From IMG/VR virus record IMGVR_UViG_3300021957_000111, positions 1 through 38,731 of that record: a stretch of DNA of 38,731 nucleotides; one strand, given 5' to 3'. Below, in pieces: positions 6,454 through 14,118 of this stretch. This stretch comes from a virus. The position numbers and the translations under genes are program-made. Every line of letters starts with the position of its first letter. Position 1 is the first letter of the stretch. The notes beneath the pieces are model-generated. The model did no database searches, was not told the DNA's origin, and was given only the letters and a program-made list of their open reading frames with translations.

Positions 6454-7027
6454 AAATATCCAAACACTACTTATAGTAGTATTAGTTGTAGTTATTCTTT
6501 TTATGAGATCTTGTGATGGGGGTGGGGGAAGTATTGAACCCAAAGTTATTACAAAGGTAGAAACTAAATGGGATACTATAACCATAACAAAAAATGTTTA
6601 TATTCCTAAATGGAAAACTAAAATAGTTACTGAAGTTGATTCTATTTTAATAAACGTTCCAATTGATACATTAGAAGTATTAAAAGATTATTATGCTAAA
6701 AATGTTTTTGTAGATGAAATTAAATTAGATTCATTAGGTGTAGTAACTATAACCGATACAATTTATAAAAATACAGTATGGAGAAGAGCAGTTGAATCTA
6801 ATATATTAATCCCAACAACAACAGTAACTAAAAAGATATATCTTAATAATAGAGAATTTTATTGGGGGTTAAATGTAGCTGGTAATAGAAACCAAATTAA
6901 CTATTTAGGTGGAGGAATATTATTTAAATCAAAAAGAAAAAACATATATGGCTTGGGAATTGGAGTTAATGAAAACTTCGAACCAATTATTTCAGCTAGC
7001 TATTATATGAAATTAGGTAAAAAATAA
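6437..7027 (+). CDS. Membrane-anchored protein with extracytoplasmic beta-rich domain
   Basis: The product has 196 residues. A single N-terminal hydrophobic segment (LLIVVLVVVILF, residues 11-22) after two lysines is followed by MRSCDGGGGS. The cysteine could be a lipid-attachment site, but Arg at -2 fits a lipobox poorly. The rest (VETKWDTITITKNVYIPKW, then alternating hydrophobic strands) is extracytoplasmic and beta-rich. It ends in glycine/aromatic-rich hairpins (YGLGIGVNENFEPIISASYY) like outer-membrane strands. This architecture would suit a lysis protein that spans the envelope, such as a unimolecular spanin, but no sequence signature proves it. An alternative is a superinfection-exclusion or other envelope protein. 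The stop overlaps the terminase start (TAATG). Confidence 0.75.
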   Translation: MKAFFKNIQTLLIVVLVVVILFMRSCDGGGGSIEPKVITKVETKWDTITITKNVYIPKWKTKIVTEVDSILINVPIDTLEVLKDYYAKNVFVDEIKLDSLGVVTITDTIYKNTVWRRAVESNILIPTTTVTKKIYLNNREFYWGLNVAGNRNQINYLGGGILFKSKRKNIYGLGIGVNENFEPIISASYYMKLGKK

Positions 7028-8601
7028 TGGGTCAGGATTTAAAACAAGTAATAAGACAAGAATATTTAAAATGTGCTAAAGATCCAGTCCATTTTATGAA
7101 AAAGTACTGTTTTATCCAACACCCCCAAAGAGGTAGAATACAATTTAATTTATACCCATTCCAAGAAAAAACCTTACATTTACTTAGAGATAACCCCTAT
7201 TCAATTATATTAAAATCAAGACAATTAGGTATATCTACATTATCAGCAGGTTATTCTCTGTGGTTAATGTTATTCCATAAGGATAAAAATGTGTTATGTA
7301 TCGCGACTAAACAAGAGACAGCGCGTAACATGGTTACTAAGGTAAAATTCATGTATGACAATTTACCATCATGGTTATCCATAAAAGCAGATGAAAATAA
7401 CAAACTATCACTTAGGTTAAAAAATGGGTCTATAATCAAAGCAACCTCAGCCTCAAGTGATGCAGGTAGATCCGAAGCAGTATCTTTACTATTAGTTGAT
7501 GAGGCAGCTTTTATTGATAATATTGGGGAAATTTGGGCATCAGCTCAACAAACACTAGCAACTGGTGGTGGTGCTATTGTATTATCTACACCTTATGGTA
7601 CTGGAAATTGGTTCCATAAAACTTGGGTTAATGCTGAATCAAATGAAAATCAATTTTTACCTATTAAATTACCTTGGTGGGTTCACCCTGAAAGAAACCA
7701 AGAATGGAGAGATGCACAAGATTCATTATTAGGTGATCCTAGATTAGCAGCCCAAGAATGTGATTGTGATTTTAGCACATCAGGTGATATAGTATTTCAT
7801 TCTGAATGGATTGATTTTTTACAAGAAACTACTATTCAAGACCCAGTAGAACGTAGGGGTGTTGATCAAAATCTATGGGTTTGGGAAAATGCAGATTATT
7901 CAAGAGAATATATGGTAGTAGCAGATGTTGCTCGAGGAGATGGTAAAGATTTTTCAGCATGTCATGTAATGGATATAGCAACTAATACTCAAGTAGCTGA
8001 ATATAAAGGACAAATGCCTCCAAAAGAATTTGGATTCTTTCTTACAGGGTTAGCTACAGAGTATAACAATGCAATGTTAGTAGTAGAAAATGCTAATATT
8101 GGATGGGCAACATTAGATGCAATTAGAGAAAGAGGATATAGAAATTTATACCAATCACCAAAATCCGACCAGCGTACAGCAGAATCATATTTAAGAGTAT
8201 ATGAAGGTAACTCAGAAATGGTACCTGGGTTTACTATGTCAATGAGAACAAGACCTCTATGTATTAATAAATTTAGAGAATTTGTTGGTGATAAATCCGT
8301 GACTATTCGCTCAAAACGTTTAATAGAAGAAATGAAAGTATTTGTTTGGAGGAATGGAAGACCAGAAGCTCAAACAGGCTACAATGATGACTTGGTTATG
8401 TCATTTGGGATAGGTATGTTTCTACGAGATACATCATTGAAATTCCAACAGCAAAGTTTAGATATGGCTAGGGCAGCATTGGGGAATATAAAATCAAATA
8501 AATCACCATATAGTGGTGGTTTTTCAGGTAATAAGGGTGTTAGTAATCCATATGGTATGGATGTTGGCGGTAAAAACGAAAGCATTAAATGGCTTTTATA
8601 A
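7027..8601 (+). CDS. 17: Terminase large subunit, gp17-like packaging ATPase/nuclease
   Basis: The product has 524 residues, close to but shorter than T4 gp17 (610). The N-terminal ATPase has a Walker A of the classic terminase type at SRQLGIST (64-71), Walker B LLLVDEA with the catalytic Glu (154-160), and the coupling motif IVLSTPYGTG (184-193). The C-terminal RNase H-like nuclease has acidic residues Asp300 (VVADVARGDGKDFS), Glu354 (LVVENANIGW) and Asp455 (GYNDDLVMSF), matching the catalytic triad pattern of gp17. The enzyme docks on the portal, cuts concatemeric DNA and pumps it into the prohead. The tail (residues ~485-524) is Gly/Ser/Asn-rich. The portal gene follows 23 bp downstream. 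Confidence 0.97.
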   Translation: MGQDLKQVIRQEYLKCAKDPVHFMKKYCFIQHPQRGRIQFNLYPFQEKTLHLLRDNPYSIILKSRQLGISTLSAGYSLWLMLFHKDKNVLCIATKQETARNMVTKVKFMYDNLPSWLSIKADENNKLSLRLKNGSIIKATSASSDAGRSEAVSLLLVDEAAFIDNIGEIWASAQQTLATGGGAIVLSTPYGTGNWFHKTWVNAESNENQFLPIKLPWWVHPERNQEWRDAQDSLLGDPRLAAQECDCDFSTSGDIVFHSEWIDFLQETTIQDPVERRGVDQNLWVWENADYSREYMVVADVARGDGKDFSACHVMDIATNTQVAEYKGQMPPKEFGFFLTGLATEYNNAMLVVENANIGWATLDAIRERGYRNLYQSPKSDQRTAESYLRVYEGNSEMVPGFTMSMRTRPLCINKFREFVGDKSVTIRSKRLIEEMKVFVWRNGRPEAQTGYNDDLVMSFGIGMFLRDTSLKFQQQSLDMARAALGNIKSNKSPYSGGFSGNKGVSNPYGMDVGGKNESIKWLL

Positions 8602-8602
8602 T

Positions 8603-8612
8603 ATATTTATAA
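8603..8612 (+). promoter_or_regulatory. ATATTTATAA element 2 of 4
   Basis: ATATTTATAA followed by TAAAA lies 12 bp upstream of the portal ATG at 8625, in the only gap between the terminase and portal genes. It is identical in core to the elements at 6075, 10531 and 17961. Confidence 0.5.
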
Positions 8613-8624
8613 TAAAATAATAAC

Positions 8625-10523
8625 ATGGCAGATACAGGTTTATTTTCAAGATTAAGAAGATTATTCTCTACAGACGTAATTATACGTAATGCTGGAGGTA
8701 ATCAACTTAAAGTCTTTGATGTTAATAAAATGCAACAATCGGGGGAAATAGAAACAAATTCTCTAGTAGATAGATTTAATAGAATATATTCTAACTCATC
8801 AACCTCACTATGGGGTCAACAAGCTGGATATAATTATCAATATTTAAGACCTCAACTTTATGCTGAATATGATTCAATGGATACAGATGCAATTGTAGCA
8901 TCTGCTTTAGATATCATAGCTGATGAATCTACTCTTAAAAATGAGTATGGAGAGGTGTTAACAATCAAATCCTCAGATGAAGATATTCAAAAAATACTAT
9001 ACAACTTATTTTATGATGTTTTAAACATTGAATTTAACCTTTGGCCTTGGGTTAGAAACCTAGCCAAATATGGTGATTTTTTCTTAAAATTAGAAATAGC
9101 AGAAAAGTATGGAGTATATAATGTAATCCCTTATACAGCATTTCACATTGAAAGAATAGAAGGAGGAGATTTAGGCAATACTGAAAATGCTATGGATGTT
9201 AAGTTTAGATTTGATCCTGCTGGTATTGCAGCTTCAGATTATGGATATTATAATGTTCCAAATCAAGAAAACCAACCAAATGCTATTATATTTGATAATT
9301 ATGAAATGGCTCATTTCCGTTTATTAACAGATATGAATTTTTTACCATATGGTAGAAGTTATATTGAACCAGCTCGTAAATTATTTAAACAATACATTTT
9401 AATGGAAGATGCTATGTTAATTCATAGGATTGTCCGCGCCCCAGAAAAACGTATTTTTTATATGAATGTTGGATCTATCCCTCCAAATGAGGTAGATGCC
9501 TTTATGGAAAAAACTTTAAGTAAACTTAAGCGTACTCCTCATGTAGATGAAAAAACAGGTGAGTATAACTTAAATTATAACATGCAAAACTTATTGGAAG
9601 ATTTTTATATTCCTTTAAGGGGTAATGATGCGAGTACTAAAATTGAAAGTGCAAATGGTTTACAATGGGATGGTATTCAAGATGTTGAGTATTTAAGAGA
9701 TAAATTATTTGCTGCTCTTAAAGTACCTAAAGCATTTATGGGTTATGATGAAAATACAGATGGTAAAGCTACATTAGCTGCCCAAGATATTAGATTTGCT
9801 CGTACAATTGAAAGAATACAAAGAATAATAATATCAGAATTATATAAAATAGCATTAGTTCATTTATACACTCAAGGTTATAAAGATGAACAATTATCTA
9901 ATTTTACATTAGATTTAACTACACCTTCAATAATTTATGATCAAGAAAGAGTAGCATTAATGAAGGAAAAGATGGATTTAGCTCAACAAATGACTGAAAC
10001 TAATCTATTCCCATCTGATTATATTTACGACCATTTATTCCACTTAAGTGAAGACCAATATGATGATTATAGAGATCTAATTAGAGAAGATGCTAAACGT
10101 AAATTTAGAATTGACCAAATAGAAGCAGAAGGTAATGACCCAGTTGAAACTGGTCAATCATATGGTACACCTCATGATTTAGCCTCATTATATGGTAAAG
10201 GTAGAATGTATTCAGATCCAGGTGGAGTACCAAAACCTGATGAATATGCTAAAGATGAAAAAACAGTTTTAGGAAGACCAAAAGAAAAAGCATCTAAGAG
10301 AAATACTCAAGATGATAATTTTGGTAAAGATAGATTAGGAAGAGATGGAATGAAAAATGATTACAATAACCCATCAAAATCAGGTTTAGCTTTAGAAAAT
10401 AATATCCATATTTCTAAACATCAATCTATGTTAAAATCAATTCCTACTGGGAAAAGATTAGTATTTGAGCAAGATAGCGAAGAAAGTTCGCTTCTTGATG
10501 AATCAAATATCAAGGAACAATAA
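8625..10523 (+). CDS. 20: Portal vertex protein, gp20-like
   Basis: The product has 632 residues (T4 gp20 has 524), with extra length in a charged C-terminal tail. Family blocks are LRPQLYAEYDSMDTDAIVAS, LRPYGRSY-like FLPYGRSYIEPARKLFKQ, APEKRIFYMNVG and GYDENTDGKATLAAQD followed by RFARTIERIQR. The last is the most diagnostic stretch of T4-type portals. It should form the dodecameric ring at one capsid vertex, serve as the site of prohead initiation and terminase docking, and act as the DNA channel. The last ~130 residues are Lys/Asp/Gly-rich and look disordered, and are not part of the conserved core. It lies between the terminase gene and the three unknown genes leading to the protease. 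Confidence 0.96.
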   Translation: MADTGLFSRLRRLFSTDVIIRNAGGNQLKVFDVNKMQQSGEIETNSLVDRFNRIYSNSSTSLWGQQAGYNYQYLRPQLYAEYDSMDTDAIVASALDIIADESTLKNEYGEVLTIKSSDEDIQKILYNLFYDVLNIEFNLWPWVRNLAKYGDFFLKLEIAEKYGVYNVIPYTAFHIERIEGGDLGNTENAMDVKFRFDPAGIAASDYGYYNVPNQENQPNAIIFDNYEMAHFRLLTDMNFLPYGRSYIEPARKLFKQYILMEDAMLIHRIVRAPEKRIFYMNVGSIPPNEVDAFMEKTLSKLKRTPHVDEKTGEYNLNYNMQNLLEDFYIPLRGNDASTKIESANGLQWDGIQDVEYLRDKLFAALKVPKAFMGYDENTDGKATLAAQDIRFARTIERIQRIIISELYKIALVHLYTQGYKDEQLSNFTLDLTTPSIIYDQERVALMKEKMDLAQQMTETNLFPSDYIYDHLFHLSEDQYDDYRDLIREDAKRKFRIDQIEAEGNDPVETGQSYGTPHDLASLYGKGRMYSDPGGVPKPDEYAKDEKTVLGRPKEKASKRNTQDDNFGKDRLGRDGMKNDYNNPSKSGLALENNIHISKHQSMLKSIPTGKRLVFEQDSEESSLLDESNIKEQ

Positions 10524-10530
10524 TTTTAGT

Positions 10531-10540
10531 ATATTTATAA
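10531..10540 (+). promoter_or_regulatory. ATATTTATAA element 3 of 4
   Basis: ATATTTATAA followed by AAAAA lies 14 bp upstream of the ATG at 10555, just after the portal gene. Confidence 0.5.
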
Positions 10541-10554
10541 AAAAATAGGTATTG

Positions 10555-11421
10555 ATGTATATAAAACACTCAAAATTTAAAAATACTGGTATTTTATTCG
10601 AAGTAGTAGTAAGAAAAATTACTTCGGAAACCTTATCAGGCAAGGACTCCCCAGCTATTAATATTCTTAAATCTCACTTCGTCAATACTGAATTAGGGAA
10701 AGAGTATAAATTGTATGAAACCCTATTTAATTCAAAAGGGTTAAATTCTCTTAAAGCAACTGCTGTATTAGATACAGTTTTAGAGCAATCTAAAAAATTA
10801 AACAGAACTGCAATTAGAAAAGAAAAATATAGTTTAATAAAATCATTAAAAGAGCACTATAATGTAGAAGGTTTATTTAAAACCAAACTTAATGATTATA
10901 AGGCACAAGCTTCTTTTTATACCTTAATTGAAACTTACAATACTAAAAAATTAATAGACCCTAATCAAATAGTTGATAATAAAGTAACATTATTAGAATA
11001 CTTAACATCAAAATCAGTAGATAGAGATAATGTAAAAGAAAATGTAATCGAAGAATTTAAATCTCAAGATGCAGACATTCGTACTTTAACATATCATATT
11101 ATGTTAGAAAACTTTAATAATAAATATTCTTCATTAAACAAAAGACAAAAATATATTCTTAAAGAATTTATTGAATCAGTAGATAATACCCCATCATTAA
11201 AAGAATTTTATAATAAAGAAGTTAATTTTATCAAAGAAGAAATTACTAAACAATTAAAAGTTGTTTCAAGTGAAGTGATTAAAATTAAATTAAATGAAGT
11301 ACATTCATTAATTAAAGAATTAAATAAAAGAACAGTTATTAATAGTAAGCATTTAGTGGATTTGTTGCAATATCATTCATTATTAGAAGAATTAAAAAAA
11401 TCAAATGGGGCACAAATATAA
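10555..11421 (+). CDS. Conserved helical protein in the prohead-core slot, unknown function
   Basis: I chose the ATG at 10555 (288 residues); a TTG codon directly before it would add one residue but is less likely. The start MYIKHSKFKNTGILFEVVVRKI and the following text are mostly alpha-helical and Lys/Glu/Leu-rich, with no signal peptide, membrane segment or catalytic motif. I remember the 'K-F-K-N-T-G-I-L-F-E' start from conserved hypothetical proteins of marine T4-like phages. It lies between portal and protease, where T4 has core genes 67 and 68, so a role in the prohead core or portal assembly is plausible but unproven. The 3' end overlaps the next gene by 17 bp. Confidence 0.85.
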   Translation: MYIKHSKFKNTGILFEVVVRKITSETLSGKDSPAINILKSHFVNTELGKEYKLYETLFNSKGLNSLKATAVLDTVLEQSKKLNRTAIRKEKYSLIKSLKEHYNVEGLFKTKLNDYKAQASFYTLIETYNTKKLIDPNQIVDNKVTLLEYLTSKSVDRDNVKENVIEEFKSQDADIRTLTYHIMLENFNNKYSSLNKRQKYILKEFIESVDNTPSLKEFYNKEVNFIKEEITKQLKVVSSEVIKIKLNEVHSLIKELNKRTVINSKHLVDLLQYHSLLEELKKSNGAQI

Positions 11422-12211
11422 ACTAAAAGAGGTTGAAGTAGGTGATAAAGAAGTTCGTGATGGATTTCTATCTACAGTAACTGATATAGACTCAGAAACT
11501 GGTGCTATAACTTGGGATATTCTACAAATACCTAATTTAGATAAGCTATTAGATGAATCAGATGATTTAGTTAAAACAGCTAAAGGGGTTTATGTTAAAG
11601 CTAAAGATGATAAAAAATTTCTAGAAATATATGAAGATTCTAGAAAATTAAGAAATATCATACGAACCCACATTCGAAACAATTACCCAGAAGAATATAA
11701 AAAATCAAGGGGAGTTAATGAAACTGATTTAGATGAAATGTCTACAACAGGTGGAGGAGCAGGTGCTGCTTCATTTACGGGAGGTACTGGGATGCAATAT
11801 GCAACCCCTTATGCCTTTAAAAAACCAAAAAAGAAAAAGAAAAAACCCGTACAAGAAGGAATAGGAGCATCATTAGGTCCAGGCCCTAAAGCAAGTGAAA
11901 ATGGGGTTAAAGATAATGCTTATGTAAAGCAATTTAAATACAAATTAGTTCCAAAAAAAATTAAAGGGTCAGGTTTAGAAGTTAAACAATTATTTGAAGA
12001 TAGTGATGTTAAGTCATTCCAACAAGAAAGAATATCATCATTCGATGTGATTGAGCAAGAAATGAATGATATTTATAAGATGTTGAGCAATGCTAAAAAT
12101 GAAACTAATGATTACTACTCAGAAAATCCAGGTTCATTTGAGGTGATTAAACCAACAGATTTAGTTTTAGACTATATAAAAGACATAAAAGACTTATTAA
12201 AAGGAAAATAA
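11405..12211 (+). CDS. Conserved phage head-assembly-region protein, unknown function
   Basis: The product has 268 residues with three parts. The N-terminal ~95 residues form a mixed domain (YKLKEVEVGDKEV, DSRKLRNIIRTHIRNNYPEE). A low-complexity linker follows with DEMSTTGGGAGAASFTGGTG, ATPYAFKK and a Lys/Pro run (KKPKKKKKKPVQ). The C-terminal helical part includes VKSFQQERISSFDVIEQEMN. The Gly-rich linker type recurs in marine T4-like phages. L-D-E just before it is a possible gp21 protease site, so the protein might be cut during maturation (inference). It is coupled to both neighbours: a 17-bp overlap upstream and direct abutment with the ATG at 12212. Confidence 0.85.
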   Translation: MGHKYKLKEVEVGDKEVRDGFLSTVTDIDSETGAITWDILQIPNLDKLLDESDDLVKTAKGVYVKAKDDKKFLEIYEDSRKLRNIIRTHIRNNYPEEYKKSRGVNETDLDEMSTTGGGAGAASFTGGTGMQYATPYAFKKPKKKKKKPVQEGIGASLGPGPKASENGVKDNAYVKQFKYKLVPKKIKGSGLEVKQLFEDSDVKSFQQERISSFDVIEQEMNDIYKMLSNAKNETNDYYSENPGSFEVIKPTDLVLDYIKDIKDLLKGK

Positions 12212-13330
12212 ATGAAAACATTACAAGAACAATACAACCAAATTAAAAAGGGAAAAGGTAGTAAAGAAATTTTCCTTAAAGAAGTTAAATCTAAGTATCC
12301 CAATTTAGTACGTAATGCTGCTGGGTTTGGAGAAGCATCTTCTGCTTTAATTAAAAGAAGTATTATATCAGAAAATATTCATGTAGCCACAGGCTCAACT
12401 GAAAAACCAGATTGGTTTAAATTATTTGATAAAAATATGAATTTAATATCTGAGGAAGAAGCTAAAGCTATTGAAAAAAAAGTAACTAAAGGAGTAACTG
12501 ACTTACAAGCCCCTAACAGGGGATATGATTATAAAGATGATAAAGCTCTTGATAATATACCTGGTGAACAGTTTCGTCAAGGTTATTATACAGAGTTAAC
12601 AGATGTAGCTAATGAAGATAAAACTAAACAAGAATTAATTGATTTAGTTATTAAAAATATTAGTAAAAATCCTTTATACTATGTTGAAGAAGCTCAATTT
12701 GGAATTAAAGGAATAGGCTACACAGAAGAAGCACCAGCTTTAGGTAAAGGAAAAATGGTTAAAGACCCTGGTGTAGGTGGAGGTTATGGTGCTGAAACTA
12801 AAAAAGACTTCCCAGAAGGTGAAGTAGGTACTGGTTATATAGAAATTAAAGAAAACAAAAACACAACACATATGATATCATTATTAGACTTATACGAAAG
12901 CGGTCCTTTAGGAGAAAAAGAATTACCTAAGAAAAAAGCTAAAAAAGTAAAAAAAGAAACAACAGATAGCAAATTAGCTGAAATTGAAAAGAATGGAAGA
13001 ATTGCTACTCTAGAATTGCAAATAAATGCTTTAGATGAAATAATTGAAGGTAAAAATGGTAGGATTTCTATGGTAACTGAAGATGATAGTTTATCTGAGT
13101 TAGTAGATAAGAAGAAAATGAAAGAAATGCAACGCGAAGTAAAACTTTTAGAAAAGAAAAAAGCGGGCATGGAAAAAATGTATGAGAAAATGTGTGGTAA
13201 AGCATATAAGAGAGTTGTAGATGAAGGTAGCAATGATAATAGTAACCTAGGCAGTAACGAAGATAGTAATGAAAACTCTAATGAAAACCCAGAGTCATAT
13301 TCAGGACTAGAAAAATTTAAAGAAGACTAA
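12212..13330 (+). CDS. Conserved head-region protein with coiled-coil tail, unknown function
   Basis: The product has 372 residues. The N-terminus (MKTLQEQYNQIKKGKGSKEI, then FLKEVKSKYPNLVRNAAGF) resembles conserved hypothetical proteins preceding the protease gene in marine T4-like phages. The middle is Gly/Lys-rich and probably flexible (GYTEEAPALGKGKMVKDPG). Residues ~265-330 are a predicted coiled coil (LAEIEKNGRIATLELQINAL; KKKMKEMQREVKLLEKKK). The C-terminus is a Asn/Ser/Glu run (DEGSNDNSNLGSNEDSNENS). I-x-E sites such as IISE near residue 55 could be protease targets. Position and composition suit a prohead core protein, but there is no direct proof. The next start lies 1 bp after the stop. 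Confidence 0.83.
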   Translation: MKTLQEQYNQIKKGKGSKEIFLKEVKSKYPNLVRNAAGFGEASSALIKRSIISENIHVATGSTEKPDWFKLFDKNMNLISEEEAKAIEKKVTKGVTDLQAPNRGYDYKDDKALDNIPGEQFRQGYYTELTDVANEDKTKQELIDLVIKNISKNPLYYVEEAQFGIKGIGYTEEAPALGKGKMVKDPGVGGGYGAETKKDFPEGEVGTGYIEIKENKNTTHMISLLDLYESGPLGEKELPKKKAKKVKKETTDSKLAEIEKNGRIATLELQINALDEIIEGKNGRISMVTEDDSLSELVDKKKMKEMQREVKLLEKKKAGMEKMYEKMCGKAYKRVVDEGSNDNSNLGSNEDSNENSNENPESYSGLEKFKED

Positions 13331-13331
13331 T

Positions 13332-13934
13332 ATGAGTCAATTATTAGTAGAAACCCATGTCTTTAAACCCAATAAGGTAAGACTATCTGAAAACAAATCA
13401 GGTAGAGGTCTTCCCTTAGTTGAGGGAATATTAGCTACAGCTGAAGTAAAAAATGGCAATGGTAGATACTATTCAAAAGATTTATGGGATAGAGAAATAG
13501 ATAAATATATGCCCTTAGTTAAAGAGCATAGAGCAATGGGTGAATTAGACCATCCTGAATCTTCAGTAATTAACTTAAAAAATGTATCCCATAATATCTC
13601 TGATATGTGGTGGGATGGAGATAATGTAATGGGTAAAATAGAAATTTTACCAACCCCAGCTGGTAATATTCTTAAAGCACTTATTGAAAGTGGTATTACA
13701 GTAGGTGTTTCATCTCGTGGTATGGGCTCATTAGAAGATAAAGGTGGAGTAATGGAAGTACAAGATGATTTTGAATTATTGTGTTGGGATTTTGTATCAA
13801 CACCTTCCAATCCTGGTTCATATATGCAGTTAGTACAAGAAAGTAAGGAATTTAAATCCCAAGATAAATATAAAACAGTAAATGAAATTTTAGGTGAAAT
13901 TCTATGTTCACATGGATTTTGCCCAGTTCAATAA
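13332..13934 (+). CDS. 21: Prohead core protease, gp21-like
   Basis: The product has 200 residues, near T4 gp21 (212). The beta-barrel start LPLVEGILATAEVKNGNGRY is followed by the catalytic His block MGELDHPESS (His74), the Ser block GVSSRGMGS (Ser127/128) and the acidic strand CWDFVSTPSNPG (Asp153). This is the layout of herpes-assemblin-like phage prohead proteases. The enzyme sits in the prohead core, is autoactivated, and cuts scaffold, core proteins and the N-terminus of the major capsid protein after (L/I)-x-E. It is the likely processing enzyme for the three small proteins at 2237-3360. A terminator follows 20 bp after the stop. Confidence 0.95.
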   Translation: MSQLLVETHVFKPNKVRLSENKSGRGLPLVEGILATAEVKNGNGRYYSKDLWDREIDKYMPLVKEHRAMGELDHPESSVINLKNVSHNISDMWWDGDNVMGKIEILPTPAGNILKALIESGITVGVSSRGMGSLEDKGGVMEVQDDFELLCWDFVSTPSNPGSYMQLVQESKEFKSQDKYKTVNEILGEILCSHGFCPVQ

Positions 13935-13953
13935 TTTTACCCCCTGATTTCCT

Positions 13954-13986
13954 AAAAAGGCGTTTCCACTCTTGGAGCGCCTTTTT
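13954..13986 (+). terminator. Rho-independent terminator after the protease gene
   Basis: A 9-bp stem AAAAAGGCG / CGCCTTTTT, with further inner pairing TCCA/TGGA, ends in a T-run at 13982-13986 followed by GTATTTTT. It closes the packaging/portal/protease unit and separates it from the scaffold and capsid genes. Confidence 0.88.
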
Positions 13987-14010
13987 GTATTTTTATATCT
14001 CCTCATATAC

Positions 14011-14023
14011 GTATAATTGATAA
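14011..14023 (+). promoter_or_regulatory. Late-promoter-like GTATAATTGATAA, scaffold/capsid unit
   Basis: The 13-mer GTATAATTGATAA occurs here and again at 17161-17173, both times just after a terminator and before a gene. It contains a TATAAT-type core and resembles the T4 late-promoter octamer TATAAATA. The start would lie about 10 bp downstream, giving a leader of ~90 bases before the ATG at 14119. Confidence 0.55.
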
Positions 14024-14024
14024 T

Positions 14025-14045
14025 ATGCCATTTCTTATATGGCAT
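14025..14045 (+). other. Leader hairpin 1 of the scaffold/capsid transcript
   Basis: A perfect 7-bp inverted repeat ATGCCAT / ATGGCAT with a 7-base loop lies immediately downstream of the promoter-like element. If transcription starts near 14025-14030 the hairpin would be at or near the 5' end of the mRNA, a position known to stabilise transcripts. No T-run follows, so it is not a terminator. Confidence 0.5.
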
Positions 14046-14070
14046 CAAAAGAATTATTTACAACCCCCAT

Positions 14071-14090
14071 TACGTTTCTTAATAAACGTA
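14071..14090 (+). other. Leader hairpin 2 of the scaffold/capsid transcript
   Basis: A perfect 7-bp inverted repeat TACGTTT / AAACGTA with loop CTTAAT ends 28 bp before the scaffold ATG. It may affect mRNA stability or translation. AGGA seven to ten bases before the ATG at 14119 is one of the few Shine-Dalgarno-like sequences in the window. Confidence 0.45.
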
Positions 14091-14118
14091 GTTTCCCAAC
14101 AAAAAATTTAGGAAAAAA

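Noticed and set aside
12835-13233. Minus-strand frame of 132 codons opposite the coiled-coil gene
   Set aside because: Low-complexity antisense of Lys/Glu-rich coding sequence; there are no other minus-strand genes in the window.
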